Part shown: positions 37,969 to 49,217 of the stretch, piece after piece | How the letters are laid out: each line of letters begins with the position of its first letter | How positions within the stretch are numbered: the first letter of the stretch is position 1 | Source of the DNA: Sabellastarte sp. h YS-2021 | Taxonomy: Eukaryota > Annelida > Polychaeta > Sabellida > Sabellidae | Direction of reading: 5' to 3' | DNA: 64,000 nucleotides | Assembly: GCA_964017235.1 (NCBI GenBank) | Contig: OZ024930.1 | Location: 26,602,614-26,666,613 of the forward strand | The notes under the pieces: model-generated | What the model was told of the DNA's origin: nothing | Databases searched by the model: none | The model's input: the letters and a program-made list of their open reading frames with translations, nothing else | Translations under genes and position numbers: made by a program

Positions 37969-38102
37969 GTTAAAATTTTAGAAACATACCCAGAATCTGA
38001 AGAAACTTTTGTCCCATATTTTCCTGCATTTACAGACTAGTCAACACATATAATGGAAGGAAGCGTTAAAATTTTAGAAACATACCCAGAATTTGAAGAA
38101 AT

Positions 38103-38448
38103 TACCGGTGCCGCGCTCTGTAATGCCCATGGGCAACGAGACCAAATATTTGAAAAAGTTGGGGATTGGCATTTACGACAATGAAAATCAGCTGGGCATT
38201 TCGGAAAAAATAACCCGAATTTGGGGAAACCGCGTCTTAGCACACACCGATTGGAAGTAAAATATGCGGTTGGTAAACAAATCTCAATGCAATAAAAGTT
38301 GACATATCGGCTAAACTAAGGAAAATTTTATTGAAAATGGATATAAATTAATCAAATTTCACGACAAATTAGTAATTTATGAGCGATAACGTAGGATTGT
38401 GGATGGGCGCTTTCAAAAGCACGAGCGTCACAGAGTGCGCCTACAGTA
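38103..38448. mobile_element. MITE family N, copy 2, nested in family X copy 2
   Basis: Ends TACCGGTGCCGCGCTCTGTA and GAGTGCGCCTACAGTA match copy 1 at 4789-5173. An internal block of about 50 bp near CACGACAAATTAG is missing relative to copy 1. The preceding tandem unit of the host (GAAGAAACTTTTGTCCC) gives the uninterrupted site. The short minus-strand frame over it is not a gene. Confidence 0.75.
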
Positions 38449-38944
38449 TAAGCTTTTGTCCCATATTTTCCTGCATTTACACACTATTATAGAGAGTACT
38501 TTGAGCAGAAATGCCATGTTTTGGCTACAACACTTTATAACCTTATTCTCATTTGTCAGCCCATATAATGGAAGGAAAACTTAAAATACTGGAAACAAAC
38601 CAGAAATTTGAAGAAATTGCACATTTTTAACCCATATTTTGTGTATTTGGGGACTTTTATTGTGATGTCATAAGAGGAAACATTCATGTTTGGTTGGGGT
38701 GTAATAAAACGCGGAGCTCTAAAAATGGTACACATTTGATTTGGCGACCTCCAGATCTACGCATCTTTGATACCGGTCCGTCCCTACTAAATAATACTGC
38801 AACCTTCAAACCTGCACACTGGTGTCAAGTTTCCTTTTGGTCAGTCACCAAGACTTTGAATTTCCACACTGTACCTATTGGTTAGCATAATGGAATGAGT
38901 GATAAATCTGAAAAAATGAAAAAGTGATTGTAAAAATTACTTAC

Positions 38945-39088
38945 AGTTGCTTCAGCTGGTTCAGCCTCTTGAATACCTCAGCTGCCAGACGTTCTATCTG
39001 GTTTTTGCCCAGTTTAAGTATCTCCAGATTTGGTAGGTTGTCCAGCGTTCCTTTCTCCAGCCGACCAATGCGGTTGTTATTCAGATAC
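38945..39088 (-). CDS. LRIG: LRIG exon B: two leucine-rich repeats
   Basis: This 144-bp exon encodes two 24-residue LRRs. On the minus strand the acceptor is TTGTTTCCAG and the donor is GTAAGTAA. The peptide begins YLNNNRIGRLEKGTLDNL and continues through LKLGKNQIERL to a FKRLNQLKQL end. The 'LYLNxNR...F/LDNL...LKLxxN' sequence corresponds to the LRIG repeats just before the GLTF repeat of exon C. It splices in frame from exon A (55009-55146) and into exon C. Plus-strand open frames across it are shadows. Confidence 0.87.
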
Positions 39089-39172
39089 CTGGAAACAAAT
39101 ACCAAGTCACATTGCCATTTTGTACAACTGGGACTTTTGTCACTTTGAACACATACAAATTAAACAAGCAAT

Positions 39173-40463
39173 CAGTGCCCGTGAACGAGCTCTGTGTCAG
39201 CTGACTGTGTGTTTTGAGAATTGAAAGAAGTTTTCGAGTTACAACTGATTTAGTCAACAGAGAGAATCTCAAAGTAGCTTTTGCTCAGCTATGCAATGAG
39301 TTAGAGGGCTGTAATTTTACTGTGGTATAGCTGACTCAAAAGTAGGTTAATAACACATTTAAAGAAAATACTGTAAATGCAATAGTCTTCAAGTTACAAC
39401 TGATTTACTCAACAATGATAACCTCAAAGTAGCTATTACACAGCTATGTAATGAGCTACAGGTCTGAAATTGACTATGTTATAGCTGACCCAAAAGTAGG
39501 TGAACAACATATTTAAACAAAATACTGTAAATGCAATAGTTTTCAAGTTACAACTGATTTACTCAAGAGTGAGAACCTGAAAATAGCTATTGTTCAGCTA
39601 TGTAATGAGCTACAGGTCTACAATTTCACTATGTTATAGCTGACCCAAAAGAAGCTGAATAACATATTTAAACAAATTTATGTATATGCAATAGTTTTCA
39701 AGTTATAGGTGATTTACTCATTACGGGAGGTACTGAAAAGTAAAAAAAGTAGTATTACTCACTTAGCTATTGGGATAGACACTCAATTTACTCACCATGT
39801 TGTAGCTATGGAAAAAGTAGCTGAATAACATATTTTGACAAATGCCCTAAATGTAATACTTTTCAAGTTATAAGTGATTCAGTGCATGACTTCATAAATT
39901 TTAATGCACTAAAAATTATTTTAAAAATTCATAAAAAAATAATTAAGAAAGATCCAGGCCTGATACTCGCACAAGGTTATCTACTAGTGGCCTAGTACAT
40001 ATATGCAATGTACGAGAAAAATCCCTGCAATAGTCAATGAGAAAATAAGTGATTTACTGCATGAAAATAAAGTGAGAAAGTAAAGAAATTTAGTGCATGA
40101 TTTCATGAATTTTAATGCATTAAAACTTATTTAAAAAATAAAAAAAAATTAAGACATATCCAGGTCTAATACTCACACAAGGTAATCTACTAGTGGCCTA
40201 GTATATATATATGCAAGATATGAGAAAAATCCCTGCAATAGTGAATGAGAAAATTGTGATAAAGTGTTGAAATTTTCACACTTTGGGTGGGGGTACCTGA
40301 CTTGTAATGGCTCTGGGGAACAGACGAACGAACAGATCTGCATGCCTAGAACAATTTTTCATCCTCGATAGTTAAGGTATCTTTTAAAGAAAAAAACGCA
40401 TGTCTCTGGGTCTTGTAGTTTAGGAGGAGAAGTTGTTCACGTGTACATGTACGCCCACACCGC
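39173..40463. mobile_element. Family P element (pearl/Helitron-like), copy 2
   Basis: It starts AGTGCCCGTGAACGAGCTCT then GTGTCAGCTGAC, a mutated form of the hairpin that opens copy 1. It contains four to five monomers of the 155-bp satellite (39240-39870), then the same right part as copy 1, including a GAACAATTTTTCATCCTCGA stretch and CGCCCACACCGCAGAGTGA. The right terminal hairpin is not intact. A partial internal repeat of the sequence after the array (GCATGATTTCATGAATTTTA) is present. Confidence 0.65.
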
Positions 40464-42512
40464 AGAGTGACTGCATAAAAACTGGATTTCTGGTTGTTTT
40501 CCCAGGTGTGTGCAACACATGTTACTTTAGGTGGAGCAACACTCTTTCAAACACTGTTTCTTCCTGTAATAATTAAGGATGTGATTTGGGTTGGAAAATG
40601 CCAATAACTGACCCAAATGGGCTACTTTGATTTTAGTTGTAGGCATCTGGAAGTAAAAATTAAGCAAATATGGAAGCTGATGAAAACAAATTATTTGAAA
40701 ATATGTAAATTATCTGTTAAAATAAGGAAAGTTATATGAAAAATACTCTGACTTGTAATTTATTTTGTTTAACCCATGTTATTCATGGAAATATGCAATA
40801 TTTTAACAGGTTTAAAAGTACCCTGTTCATGAAATTGTAACGTAATTGTCAAAAAAAAAAAAACATTTTAAAAACCTTGTTCTGGCAAATACTGGTAGAC
40901 GACAGTTAGAGGAGCAGTTTAGGCCAGTCCAAAAGTACATACTGGGTCACTTAAGAGAGCCTTTTGAATTAAAATTTATCCTGTTAAGTGGAGCTATTCA
41001 TCTGATCCCTTCGATTCAACTTAAAAGATTGCACCTTGATGTCAGCAATATCCACCAAGGACTCATATTTCGCCCAGCACTTTTCCAAAACCAATAGAAT
41101 TTTCCCTCTTTGAAAAGGACAATGCACATTCAATGGGGCACTACACACAGGTATCAATAATAACAACAATACTGAAGGTAAATCAAGGTCTTCCACTGGC
41201 TAACAGAAATTTTCATCAAGGAATGTTGTTTCAGCCACACACAAAAGTACTATTGGAATGGGCAAGTTATTTTGCTCATGAAAAAACAAAGGACATGTTT
41301 GAGTAAAGGTAAATTGTGGTAGGAATGATTTGATAAAAAAGTATCCAGTGAGAGTTAGTTGACCGTAGGGGTGTTGTTAATCTACCCAGTGACATAAAGA
41401 AAGATTAAGGCGATGTTTCCATGTATGTGATGCATAAAAGTGTGAACTTGACAGACTTGCAGTGGTTGTTTCTGGCTGTTGAAGGGTGACTAATAACATG
41501 AAAATAGGAAATTGCTGTTATGAAAATACTGAAATATTTCTTCAAAATTGGGTTATTTTTAACCCGAAGCCAAACCAAAAGACAGTTATAAGGATAAACA
41601 GTCATCTCAGATAACTTGCATGGAAACACAGCATATTCATTGTTTGTACAGAAGAATCGAGAAGGGTTATTTTCATTATTATTTCCTGGGACAAAAAACT
41701 CTGTATAAATGCTTAACTATGTTTGTTTTCCCCCTCTACCCAACAGCAAAATCCAATGAAAAAGTCCAATGGCAAGGTGATTAATACATTAAATACACTG
41801 ATAATTCCTAGAATTATGTGGCTCTATTGTATCGGGTCAATGTTTTTATAAATAGGCACAATACATATGGGTAGAAAATCTAAATAAAATGGATTCAAAT
41901 AAAAATCATCTTGGAGAAATACCATGAAACTTTCTACCATCCGAACTTCTAAAATTCACTGTCCTATATTTATAATGTTCTAATCTTCTGTACAAGACCA
42001 TGTCTTTTATTTCATGAACCTAATATTATCTAAGCGAAATATCATCCTCAAAGTATGTTTACAGAATATAGGTTCACTGTACAATCAGTTGAGGGTCAGC
42101 CGTTCCCATTTTACTTCAAAGTTTCAAACTGGCTTTTAATGTCCTGTTGAACAACTAGGGTCATATCGGGACAGCTCTAACCTTGCTAAACGGTTAAATT
42201 TGTACCACATCTTTTTCAAACATGCACACAGATATTTGGTCCCAAAACACTTGTACATGTTTGGATATGTAAGCTCACGAGACCTGTCTTACTGCTGATG
42301 TAAAAGGCAGGATATATCACATCATGACATTATATAAACTAAAATTTGTCTGAACTGAAAGTTTTCCCTAATTGCAAAGAAAGTTGCACCTGCAACACGG
42401 CTAGCACACTTCTTCATGATTTTGCAAATTATGAATTATAAAAATTTAGATTCTGCATAGACATTTGATAACTTACCCAAATGCAAATTCAGACATCACA
42501 AAACACTTAGAG
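40464..42512. other. LRIG intron A-B, nothing recognised
   Basis: The A-B intron is 15,920 bp (39089-55008), the largest complete one in the window. In this 2-kb part I see no exon or bounded repeat. Confidence 0.5.
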
Positions 42513-43542
42513 GCCAGTTACACATCTAAGGATCCCCCACGGATATATGCCACGGTTCCATATATTGTAACTGACAGGGGTGAGGGTGGGTCATGTAAAA
42601 GATTACATAACTGCCACGGATCTGCCATGGATCTGCTACGGACTGCCACAGACAGGTTTACAGATGAAAAGACTGCTCAAAGGATTGGTCTTCTGACTGT
42701 TTTTAAATCCGCAAACCCTTTCTGTGTCAGTCCATAGCAGATCCACAATAGATCCGACAATATTTTTGGGGATATCTGTTGGCGCAGAAGCGTCAAGGAT
42801 GAAAGGGATGCCACAAGGACATCCAGGATGGGTTAAGGGACAATAAGGACACTCACGGATGAGCTACGGATGGGATACGGAAGAGCTACGGATACTAAGG
42901 TCTAAGGGGTGCAACCGAGCAGTCGACACTCATTGAGCGAGGCAAATTTCACGAAAATTCGATCCGAATTCTTAGGATCGAATGCTTGTGTATATGTAGT
43001 AACCTACAGAACCGGTTATGTTTTTTACTTAATAAAACATAAATAACACACCTTATTTACATTAAATCGCATAATCCACCATTTTTAACATAATGTTATT
43101 GATATTATTTGCTGACGATAGCTAATTCAAGCGATTCAAAGCTTTTATCATTATGTTTTTTTTTGTTTACGGGAGCCGCCATATTGATGTCATTTCCTGT
43201 TGAGGTGGATACTAAACTTCGCGAGGGCTCGATGTCAAGTCGAATTTTTATCTGCGAGCAATCGACCCGAATTATTTGTACTCGTCACACCCTACTATGG
43301 TCCATACGGACTTAACGGAAAAATCCAACAGTTTTGATTTTTCTGTTACGCCCTAGGGATCTTATCTGATCCTTGGCATGTCACTACAGACCTCGGCATG
43401 CCACTATGGATCTCACAAGGACATTATGGATGTCACAGTTGACCTTACGGACACAAAATATGACCTGTAAATCACTCAACATTTTCTATATTAGGAAACC
43501 TGGCGTGATCCGGCGGACCATCCGTGGAAGTGTAACTTGGGT
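42513..43542. mobile_element. Family G element, copy 1, with nested hAT MITE
   Basis: The inverted ends are CCAGTTACACATCTAAGGAT on the left and CCATCCGTGGAAGTGTAACTTGG on the right. The interior is rich in CTACGGAT/CCACGGAT motifs. An inverted, truncated copy is at 62208-62460. hAT MITE 5 interrupts it. No coding frame is recognised. Confidence 0.65.
42903..43294. mobile_element. hAT-type MITE 5, nested in family G copy 1
   Basis: The 392-bp element has ends TAAGGGGTGCAACCGAG and CTCGTCACACCCTA. The flanking 8-mers are CTAAGGTC (42895-42902) and CTATGGTC (43295-43302), 7 of 8 identical. Copy 2 of the host family at 62 kb reads straight through the equivalent site (GGATACTAAGGTGCATACGG on its minus strand), which supports the insertion. 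Confidence 0.85.
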
Positions 43543-43557
43543 CTTAGAAATCAACAA

Positions 43558-45030
43558 AATAGTATCAGATGCCCGTACCCCACAACCTGAGGAAATAGTT
43601 TTCAACACCATGAGATATAGAAATAGTGAAACAGTACACAGAATGGCATACTTTTAGAGCAGTGTCGGTGTCCAAATAATGTTCGAGTAGAGAAAATAAC
43701 ATCTAAGAAACTGCATATAAAGATTAAGTATTAAAACAATACAGTAAACTAAAGATCATGGAGCTGAAAAATTTATTAACTGGAGAATAGCTGTCAAAGG
43801 AAATTATATAAAAGTACATGCATATAATAATCAGTTGCAGCAATCCATATCCTTACGGTTGTTGAGATATGCCCGGACAATATATTATAGGTCAAATCAA
43901 GTCAGGGTTCGAAATTAGCAGCAATCAGTCAATCCGCAACAGACAGAAATGCTATTGGGCTGAAAAGATTAAGATCCTGCCAGTCTGTTTGTCCTAGAAG
44001 CTAGAAGACGTTATACATGCACATTTCGCACAGTTGAATTATGATTTGCATGTTTTTGATATTGTTCAACCATACCAATGTGACCTTGTACATTTGTGTG
44101 AACATTTAAGTCCTTTCCCATTTTAATATTTGTTTTGTATGATGAATTAAGGTTTGAATGTTTTGAATATTACCCATACATACAGATGTGGTAATACATA
44201 CTTGTGTGTGGTGTTGGGGCAAAACCTGTGGCTCACTTGATGAAATACCATCTGTTACAATGGGAAGTTGCAAAAGTAAAACCCTTAATGAATTCTAAAA
44301 TGACTTTAACAGTGCTCAATCTACATTAAAAGATACTCAAAGGTGCAAGAACAAAGGTTCAAGTAAAAAGATATTAGATAGATATAAGAGAGATAAAATA
44401 ATATCAGATATCCCAGTAGATAGATAAGCATCAGATATGCAAGATCAATGGTCAAATCAAGGTAAGCATCAGATATGCACGGTCACACCATGATGTTGCA
44501 CACCTATAACCCCTGACCAATGTCCCTACCAAATATCAACTTACTACAAATTATGGTTTCCGAGATATAGCCCGGACAAGGCATTAGAGGTCATTGCACA
44601 CGTACAACCCCTAACCAATGTCTCTACCAAGTATCACATTCGTACACCTTACAGTTTCCGAGATATAGCCTGGACAAGATTTTATAGGTCAAGGTCACTA
44701 CGGCAAGGTCAAAGGTCAAATCAAGGTCACACCATGACGTTGCACACCTACACTGCCTAACCAATGTCCCTACCAAGTATCAACTTCCTACACCTTACGG
44801 TTTCCGAGATATAGCCTAGACAAGATTTTCAAACTCAAGGTCACTACGGCAAGGTCAAAGGTCAAATAAAGGTCACACCATGACGTTGCACACCTACACC
44901 CCCTAACCAATGTCCCTACCAAGTATCAACTTCCTACACCTTACACAAACTTTTCCCGCTGCCTGCCCGCCCACCGATCTGGACACCATGGGTGAAAACA
45001 ATACCCTGACAGCCCTTAATGTGGGATAAA
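43558..45030 (+). mobile_element. Family Q element, copy 2
   Basis: It begins ATAGTATCAGATGCCCGTACC with CCCCACAACC and ends CAGCCCTTAATGTGGGATA. The body holds the same tandem units as copy 1 (AAGGTCAAAGGTCAAAT, CACACCATGACGTTGCAC) and a C-rich block (CTGCCTGCCCGCCCACC). It directly abuts the right end of family G copy 1. It has no hAT insertion at the site used in copy 1. Confidence 0.72.
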
Positions 45031-46779
45031 AATGACACCAAAAGATGCTATATTCATCTAACTATAAAACCTATTTATCCAAAATATTAATGGACAATAT
45101 CTTCTTATCATATTTTAACATAAACATTATTTCTACGCTTTCTATTCGCTAATGAATCACCAAAATAATTAAAAACCCCTAAATTTGGTGAAATATCACC
45201 CATTTTAAATTTCAAATTGTTTAAAAAAAAATCAAAATGTGAGTGTATTCACTTCGTGACATCCAAGACATCAAGTGTGGCTCATACAAAATATCAAAAT
45301 CTATTAGTTTGAATAGTTTTTAAGCCCTGGAAACAAATTATTACTTTTGTAAAGGGTCTGGGCACCACTTAATTAAGATCATCCCACTTTTACCACTGGC
45401 TGGAATCTATGAAAATATAGTGCAAAACATTTTGAAATGCTAGGTTTTCCATCCTAATTAAATGAGGTATAGGCCCAATCTAGTGCCATGAATGCAAACA
45501 AGCCTTTTACAGGCCAACAGGGACACATATCATATGAATATATACATATCCACACACAGACTGAGGGATCTTGTTGCCTCCCACTAAAACAACAAGGAAA
45601 TATATGAAAAGACAGTATTTTTTCCTTCAATGACTGTAAAAAAGCAAATTCTGTTGTGTTATTACCACAATTTCAGTGAAAACCTCACAGAAAGAAATGA
45701 GGCAAAAAGGTTACAATGTTATAATGGGTCACAATGTTGGTTTTGTTTTTTAATTTATTATCCCTTATTTTACAAAATCTTTGACATTTTATGCTGGATA
45801 AAATTGTTTACATAAACTGCCATTATTTGCTTTATAATACTTGCAGTTGGTTCGTACAGAAAGTGGGTACATGTATTCAGTTATTGGAAAATGTACACCC
45901 GGGTTGTTGCTTTGCCACAACTATGTTCTGGTATTTTTTCTGTCAGAAAAACCAATTGTGGTAATTTCACCTTCACCTTATGCCATACCCTCTACTAAAG
46001 TCTCTGAATCCATGATTGCAAAAACGTTTCGTTCTAGCACATCCCCAAACACTAACAAGAATTGAAGCTTATCAAAACAAAACAAAAAGTTCCAAATGCA
46101 TTAAAACTACAAAAAAATAGGACCAGAAAAAAATCTACTTTTCCAGGAAATCCAGATTACAAGGTAAATTTAAATGAAAAGGATCCTTCAATGAAATAGT
46201 AGTAACTTGTACTTAAAAAGGGAATTTCACTTATTATAGTTAAACTAAAAGGGAGTGAAAGACGGCTTAATGTAATTTCAATGATTTCTGTCCATTTGTA
46301 ATGATAAAATATTGCTTATGAACACAACCTCTTAGCATTTATAAGGCTAATGTTGGCCATATTTGGAAAATGCAAAAATTCTGGGATTTATTGTTACGAC
46401 TCGCCTTTACTGCAACCAGGCTTTTAATTCACTGAAACTTCATCCAGCTGGCAATAAACTTCCCTTATTTAAGCCATATCTTCCTTTGTATCCTTCTGTC
46501 TTGCAGTCATGTTAAAAGCATCCATGTGCTGAGAACTAATACTCTGGGATGAGAAAGACTCTATTTCCTTATTATACTCTAGCATTAAAGTTCCCCCTAA
46601 ATGCTCGTACAGAGAATTTATGGACTAGTTAAAACACAAGTCACCAGTGATATTAGCCCCAGCTCATCTGTGTAAAAAAATACTCAAAATATTGGGCCTG
46701 CTGCCATTTCCTTCATGAAAGTGACATTCATAATGAAAATGAACTCTCCCAGTGCTGCACAAATGCCTTCCAACCTGCT
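45031..46779. other. LRIG intron A-B, nothing recognised
   Basis: AT-rich intron; no coding signal. I searched it for further LRR exons because the A-B intron is long, and found none. Exons A and B already join in frame. Confidence 0.5.
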
Positions 46780-48140
46780 CCCAATGCTCTAAATATTGAA
46801 ATATTGCAGCTAGCTTCATCAAATTTGCACAAAAGATATATGGTTAGGAAAGCTAGCCCGATAGTAATTTTGGCCTAGTTTAAAAAAAAAAACAAGAAGG
46901 CCACCATAATCCATGTTTAATGTCAAAGGTTGTTATCCTATTAAAATGGGCCCTACATCTCCCTTATGTTCTTAGGGGTTCGGAATGTGAAAACATCTTG
47001 TAAGAAGTCAAGGCCTGGGAATCTTTTCCAGGTGTTAAATTTGACCATTGACCTCTGCTTCAAGGTTAAATGGTGGTCATCATACTAAAATATAGGGCTG
47101 CAATGATTTTTCAGTTACTCGGAAACGAAATGATTCAGTTCAATACTCGAGGCAAGAAAAGTGAACCAGGTCTTCGAAAACAACTAAACATAGACGTAAA
47201 ATCTACTACAAAATTCAATTTTTTCTTTAAATATATGAATATATTTATATATTTTACCAACATAGGTGTTTCCATTTCAGTATTTTATATTTTAAGTATT
47301 TGCAAACTTTAATTCTTTGTGTAACAACATTTTATAAGACGGCATTTTATTATAACACATTTCGAAGACGCCTCAAATCTCGCAATATAAAGATGGTTAA
47401 AGTTTCTTATATTTTGCATTATAAATGCGTCTTTTTCCCAAAATTCAATAAATTATAAAAATTATTTCCTGTTGTGTGGTTTGTAACCATTTTATAAGGC
47501 GTGATATGTCAAAATATGAAGCAGTTTATTTCGTGGGTGATAATCAAGCGATTAACAGAGTCCGAGTCGATTCTTCCAAGACGAGGAATGGAGGCGCATT
47601 TTCGGGCTCGCTTGCAGCCCTACTAAAATATTATATATATATTTCTCCCTTATTATTGGTCCTAGGGCTTCAGAATGTAAATACAGACCATGGGAAGTCC
47701 TGGCCTGCAAATATTTAGCCTGTGGACAATTTCGGACTCATTTTGAAAAGCAAAATGGCTGCCATAGCCAATTATTTCAAAATTATCAAGATGCTCAAAA
47801 ACTTGAAATATTGCAGCTAGATTCATTAAATTGGCACAAAATATATATGGCTAGGAAAGTTAGCCCGAGAGTAATTTGGGCTAGTTTCGAAAAGAAAAAA
47901 AAATGGCCGCCATATCACATTTGATGTCAAGTGGGATTATCGTATTAAAAAGGCCTTATATCTCCCTTGTCATTATTGCTACTAGGGGTTTGGAATGTCA
48001 AAACAACTCATAGGAAGTCATGGCCTGGGAATCTTTTCCAACTGATGACTTTGACCTTTGACTCCTTCTTCAGTGTCAAGTGGGGTCATCTTACTACAAA
48101 GGTCTTATATCTCCCTTAGTTCTCCACTATTACTGATCCT
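46780..48140 (+). repeat. Family S tandem repeat region with nested hAT MITE
   Basis: Two large units share the GAAATATTGCAGCTAG phrase (46796 and 47806), TATATCTCCCTTATG-type phrases, and a GGCCTGGGAATCTTTTCCA stretch followed by TTTGACC. The organisation and the GGCCGCCAT and GGTCAT motifs relate it to family R. The unit is about 470 bp once the hAT MITE is removed. Confidence 0.6.
47093..47622. mobile_element. hAT-type MITE 6, nested in family S
   Basis: The 530-bp element has ends TAGGGCTGCAA and TTGCAGCCCTA and is flanked by the perfect 8-bp duplication CTAAAATA (47085-47092 and 47623-47630). It is the same family as 27286-27767, in opposite orientation. The short plus-strand frames in it are accidental. 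Confidence 0.92.
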
Positions 48141-48309
48141 AAGGTGAGAGATAACCACTTGCAGCAGTAGTCTTGTTTTCTGATAACTTTGTTGACATGA
48201 ACCGCCAAATATGCCTTACTGGTACTTCAAGTTGGGAAGTACTTAAACAAGGGTCCCCAAATCTGGGGGTTATTGCAATACTGATTCTGGCACTGTTTTT
48301 CACCCCAGT

Positions 48310-48494
48310 TACACCCGGGGGAGGGGAAGGATTTCCGGGGTGGAGGATTTCATGGTACACCGGTTTCTTAGTATCAGGACCACTTCTGTGAAATACCATG
48401 ATGACACTTTCCAATAGGCATCTTCATTGTCAGCACATATATAATTGTGGAAGAGCTTAATATATTAGAAACAAACCCTCTATTTGAAGAAATT
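48310..48494. mobile_element. Family X (hAT-like), copy 3, split by the DIRS element
   Basis: The sequence GAAATACCATGATGACAC, GTCAGCACATATATAAT, TTAGAAACAAACCC and TTTGAAGAAATT follows copies 1 and 2 of family X in order. It stops at the left end of the DIRS element. The other side (54701 onwards, AATATCCTATATTTTTGTAC) is a weaker match to the continuation of family X. Confidence 0.55.
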
Positions 48495-48535
48495 GCAAAT
48501 TTTAATTAGTAAATTAAATTTTTATTAGTTAATAC

Positions 48536-48708
48536 CTTACCTACCAGACGATAGCTATAGCCCGGCGCCAGCCGGTCCCGCCAAACGAAAGAAAAAGACG
48601 TCCCGGGTTTCACCCCCGGCAGGACCGGCACACTACAATCCACTCGCCAGGTGGCCTAGTTCCTGCCTCACTCGCCAGAGGGACGTGACGTCATAGCATC
48701 TTTTTCGT
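48536..48708. repeat. DIRS 3' inverted terminal repeat
   Basis: Its 173 bp are the exact reverse complement of 54507-54679. The similarity continues outwards to 48528 with a 2-bp indel. It is GC-rich, unlike the surrounding intron, and includes GACGTCCCGGG and CGCCAAACGAAAG. The terminal outer extension (48489-48535) is specific to this end and is matched by the internal complementary region. Confidence 0.95.
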
Positions 48709-48762
48709 CCCTAAGATTGAATGATGAAGGCTGGAAGCGGGGAAGGCCGGGTGGGAATTTCC

Positions 48763-48861
48763 CGTCTGGTAGGTAAGGTATTAACTAATAAAAATTTAAT
48801 TTACTAATTAAAATTTGCAATTTCATTGCGTTAATACATCTTACCTACCAGACGATAGCTA
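48763..48861. repeat. DIRS internal complementary region
   Basis: Bases 48763-48824 are the exact reverse complement of the element's left outer end (48489-48550, 62 bp). Bases 48819-48861 are the exact reverse complement of the right outer end (54658-54700, 43 bp). The two halves overlap by AATTTC. This split arrangement next to the 3' inverted repeat is the hallmark of DIRS elements, where it is thought to template joining of the two ends into a circle. Confidence 0.95.
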
Positions 48862-49217
48862 GAATAACTACCCAGTGGAAGGAGGGCAGCCTTCTGAGGA
48901 TTGGGGAAACTCTTATATTATACCTAGGTTTGAGGTTCTAGTCCTTTGAGGAGACATGTTAGTCTCAAGGGTAACTAGACCCACCTGCCCCCCCCCCCCC
49001 CCCCCCTTTTTGACTGCTCTGAGGGGAGGAAGAGAGTAAGAGTTCAAGTCAATGATTCCCACGGTTAACCTGGAAGAGTAGGGAATGTCCTATACCCAGA
49101 GGATTCCTCTGAAGTAAAAGACTTTGAGAAGCCAAGGCCTAGGCTAAAAGTGAGCCTACACCTAAAACTAACTAGTATGTACACTATATATAATTATATA
49201 CAAAGAAGCTTAGGGGA
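48862..49217 (-). other. DIRS 3' untranslated stretch with a C19 tract
   Basis: This lies between the end of the recombinase frame and the internal complementary region. It contains a run of 19 C (48988-49006) on the plus strand. No poly(A) signal can be asserted from the sequence. Confidence 0.6.

Larger units (their letters stand above)
37504..38786. mobile_element. Family X (hAT-like), copy 2, interrupted by two MITEs
   Basis: The ends are AGGAATGGGTCGG...GGTATC and GATACCGGTCCGTCCCTA, inverted with respect to each other and related to copy 1 at 17200. The interior carries a tandem duplication of about 120 bp (AGTCAACAC to GCATTTACA). hAT MITE 4 has landed in the first unit and MITE N copy 2 in the second. 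Removing them gives a length near 570 bp, similar to copy 1. Confidence 0.68.

Noticed and set aside
48139-48414. 91-codon minus-strand frame before the DIRS element
   Set aside because: It crosses the boundary of family X copy 3 and has no motif; it is overlapped by an equally good plus-strand frame.
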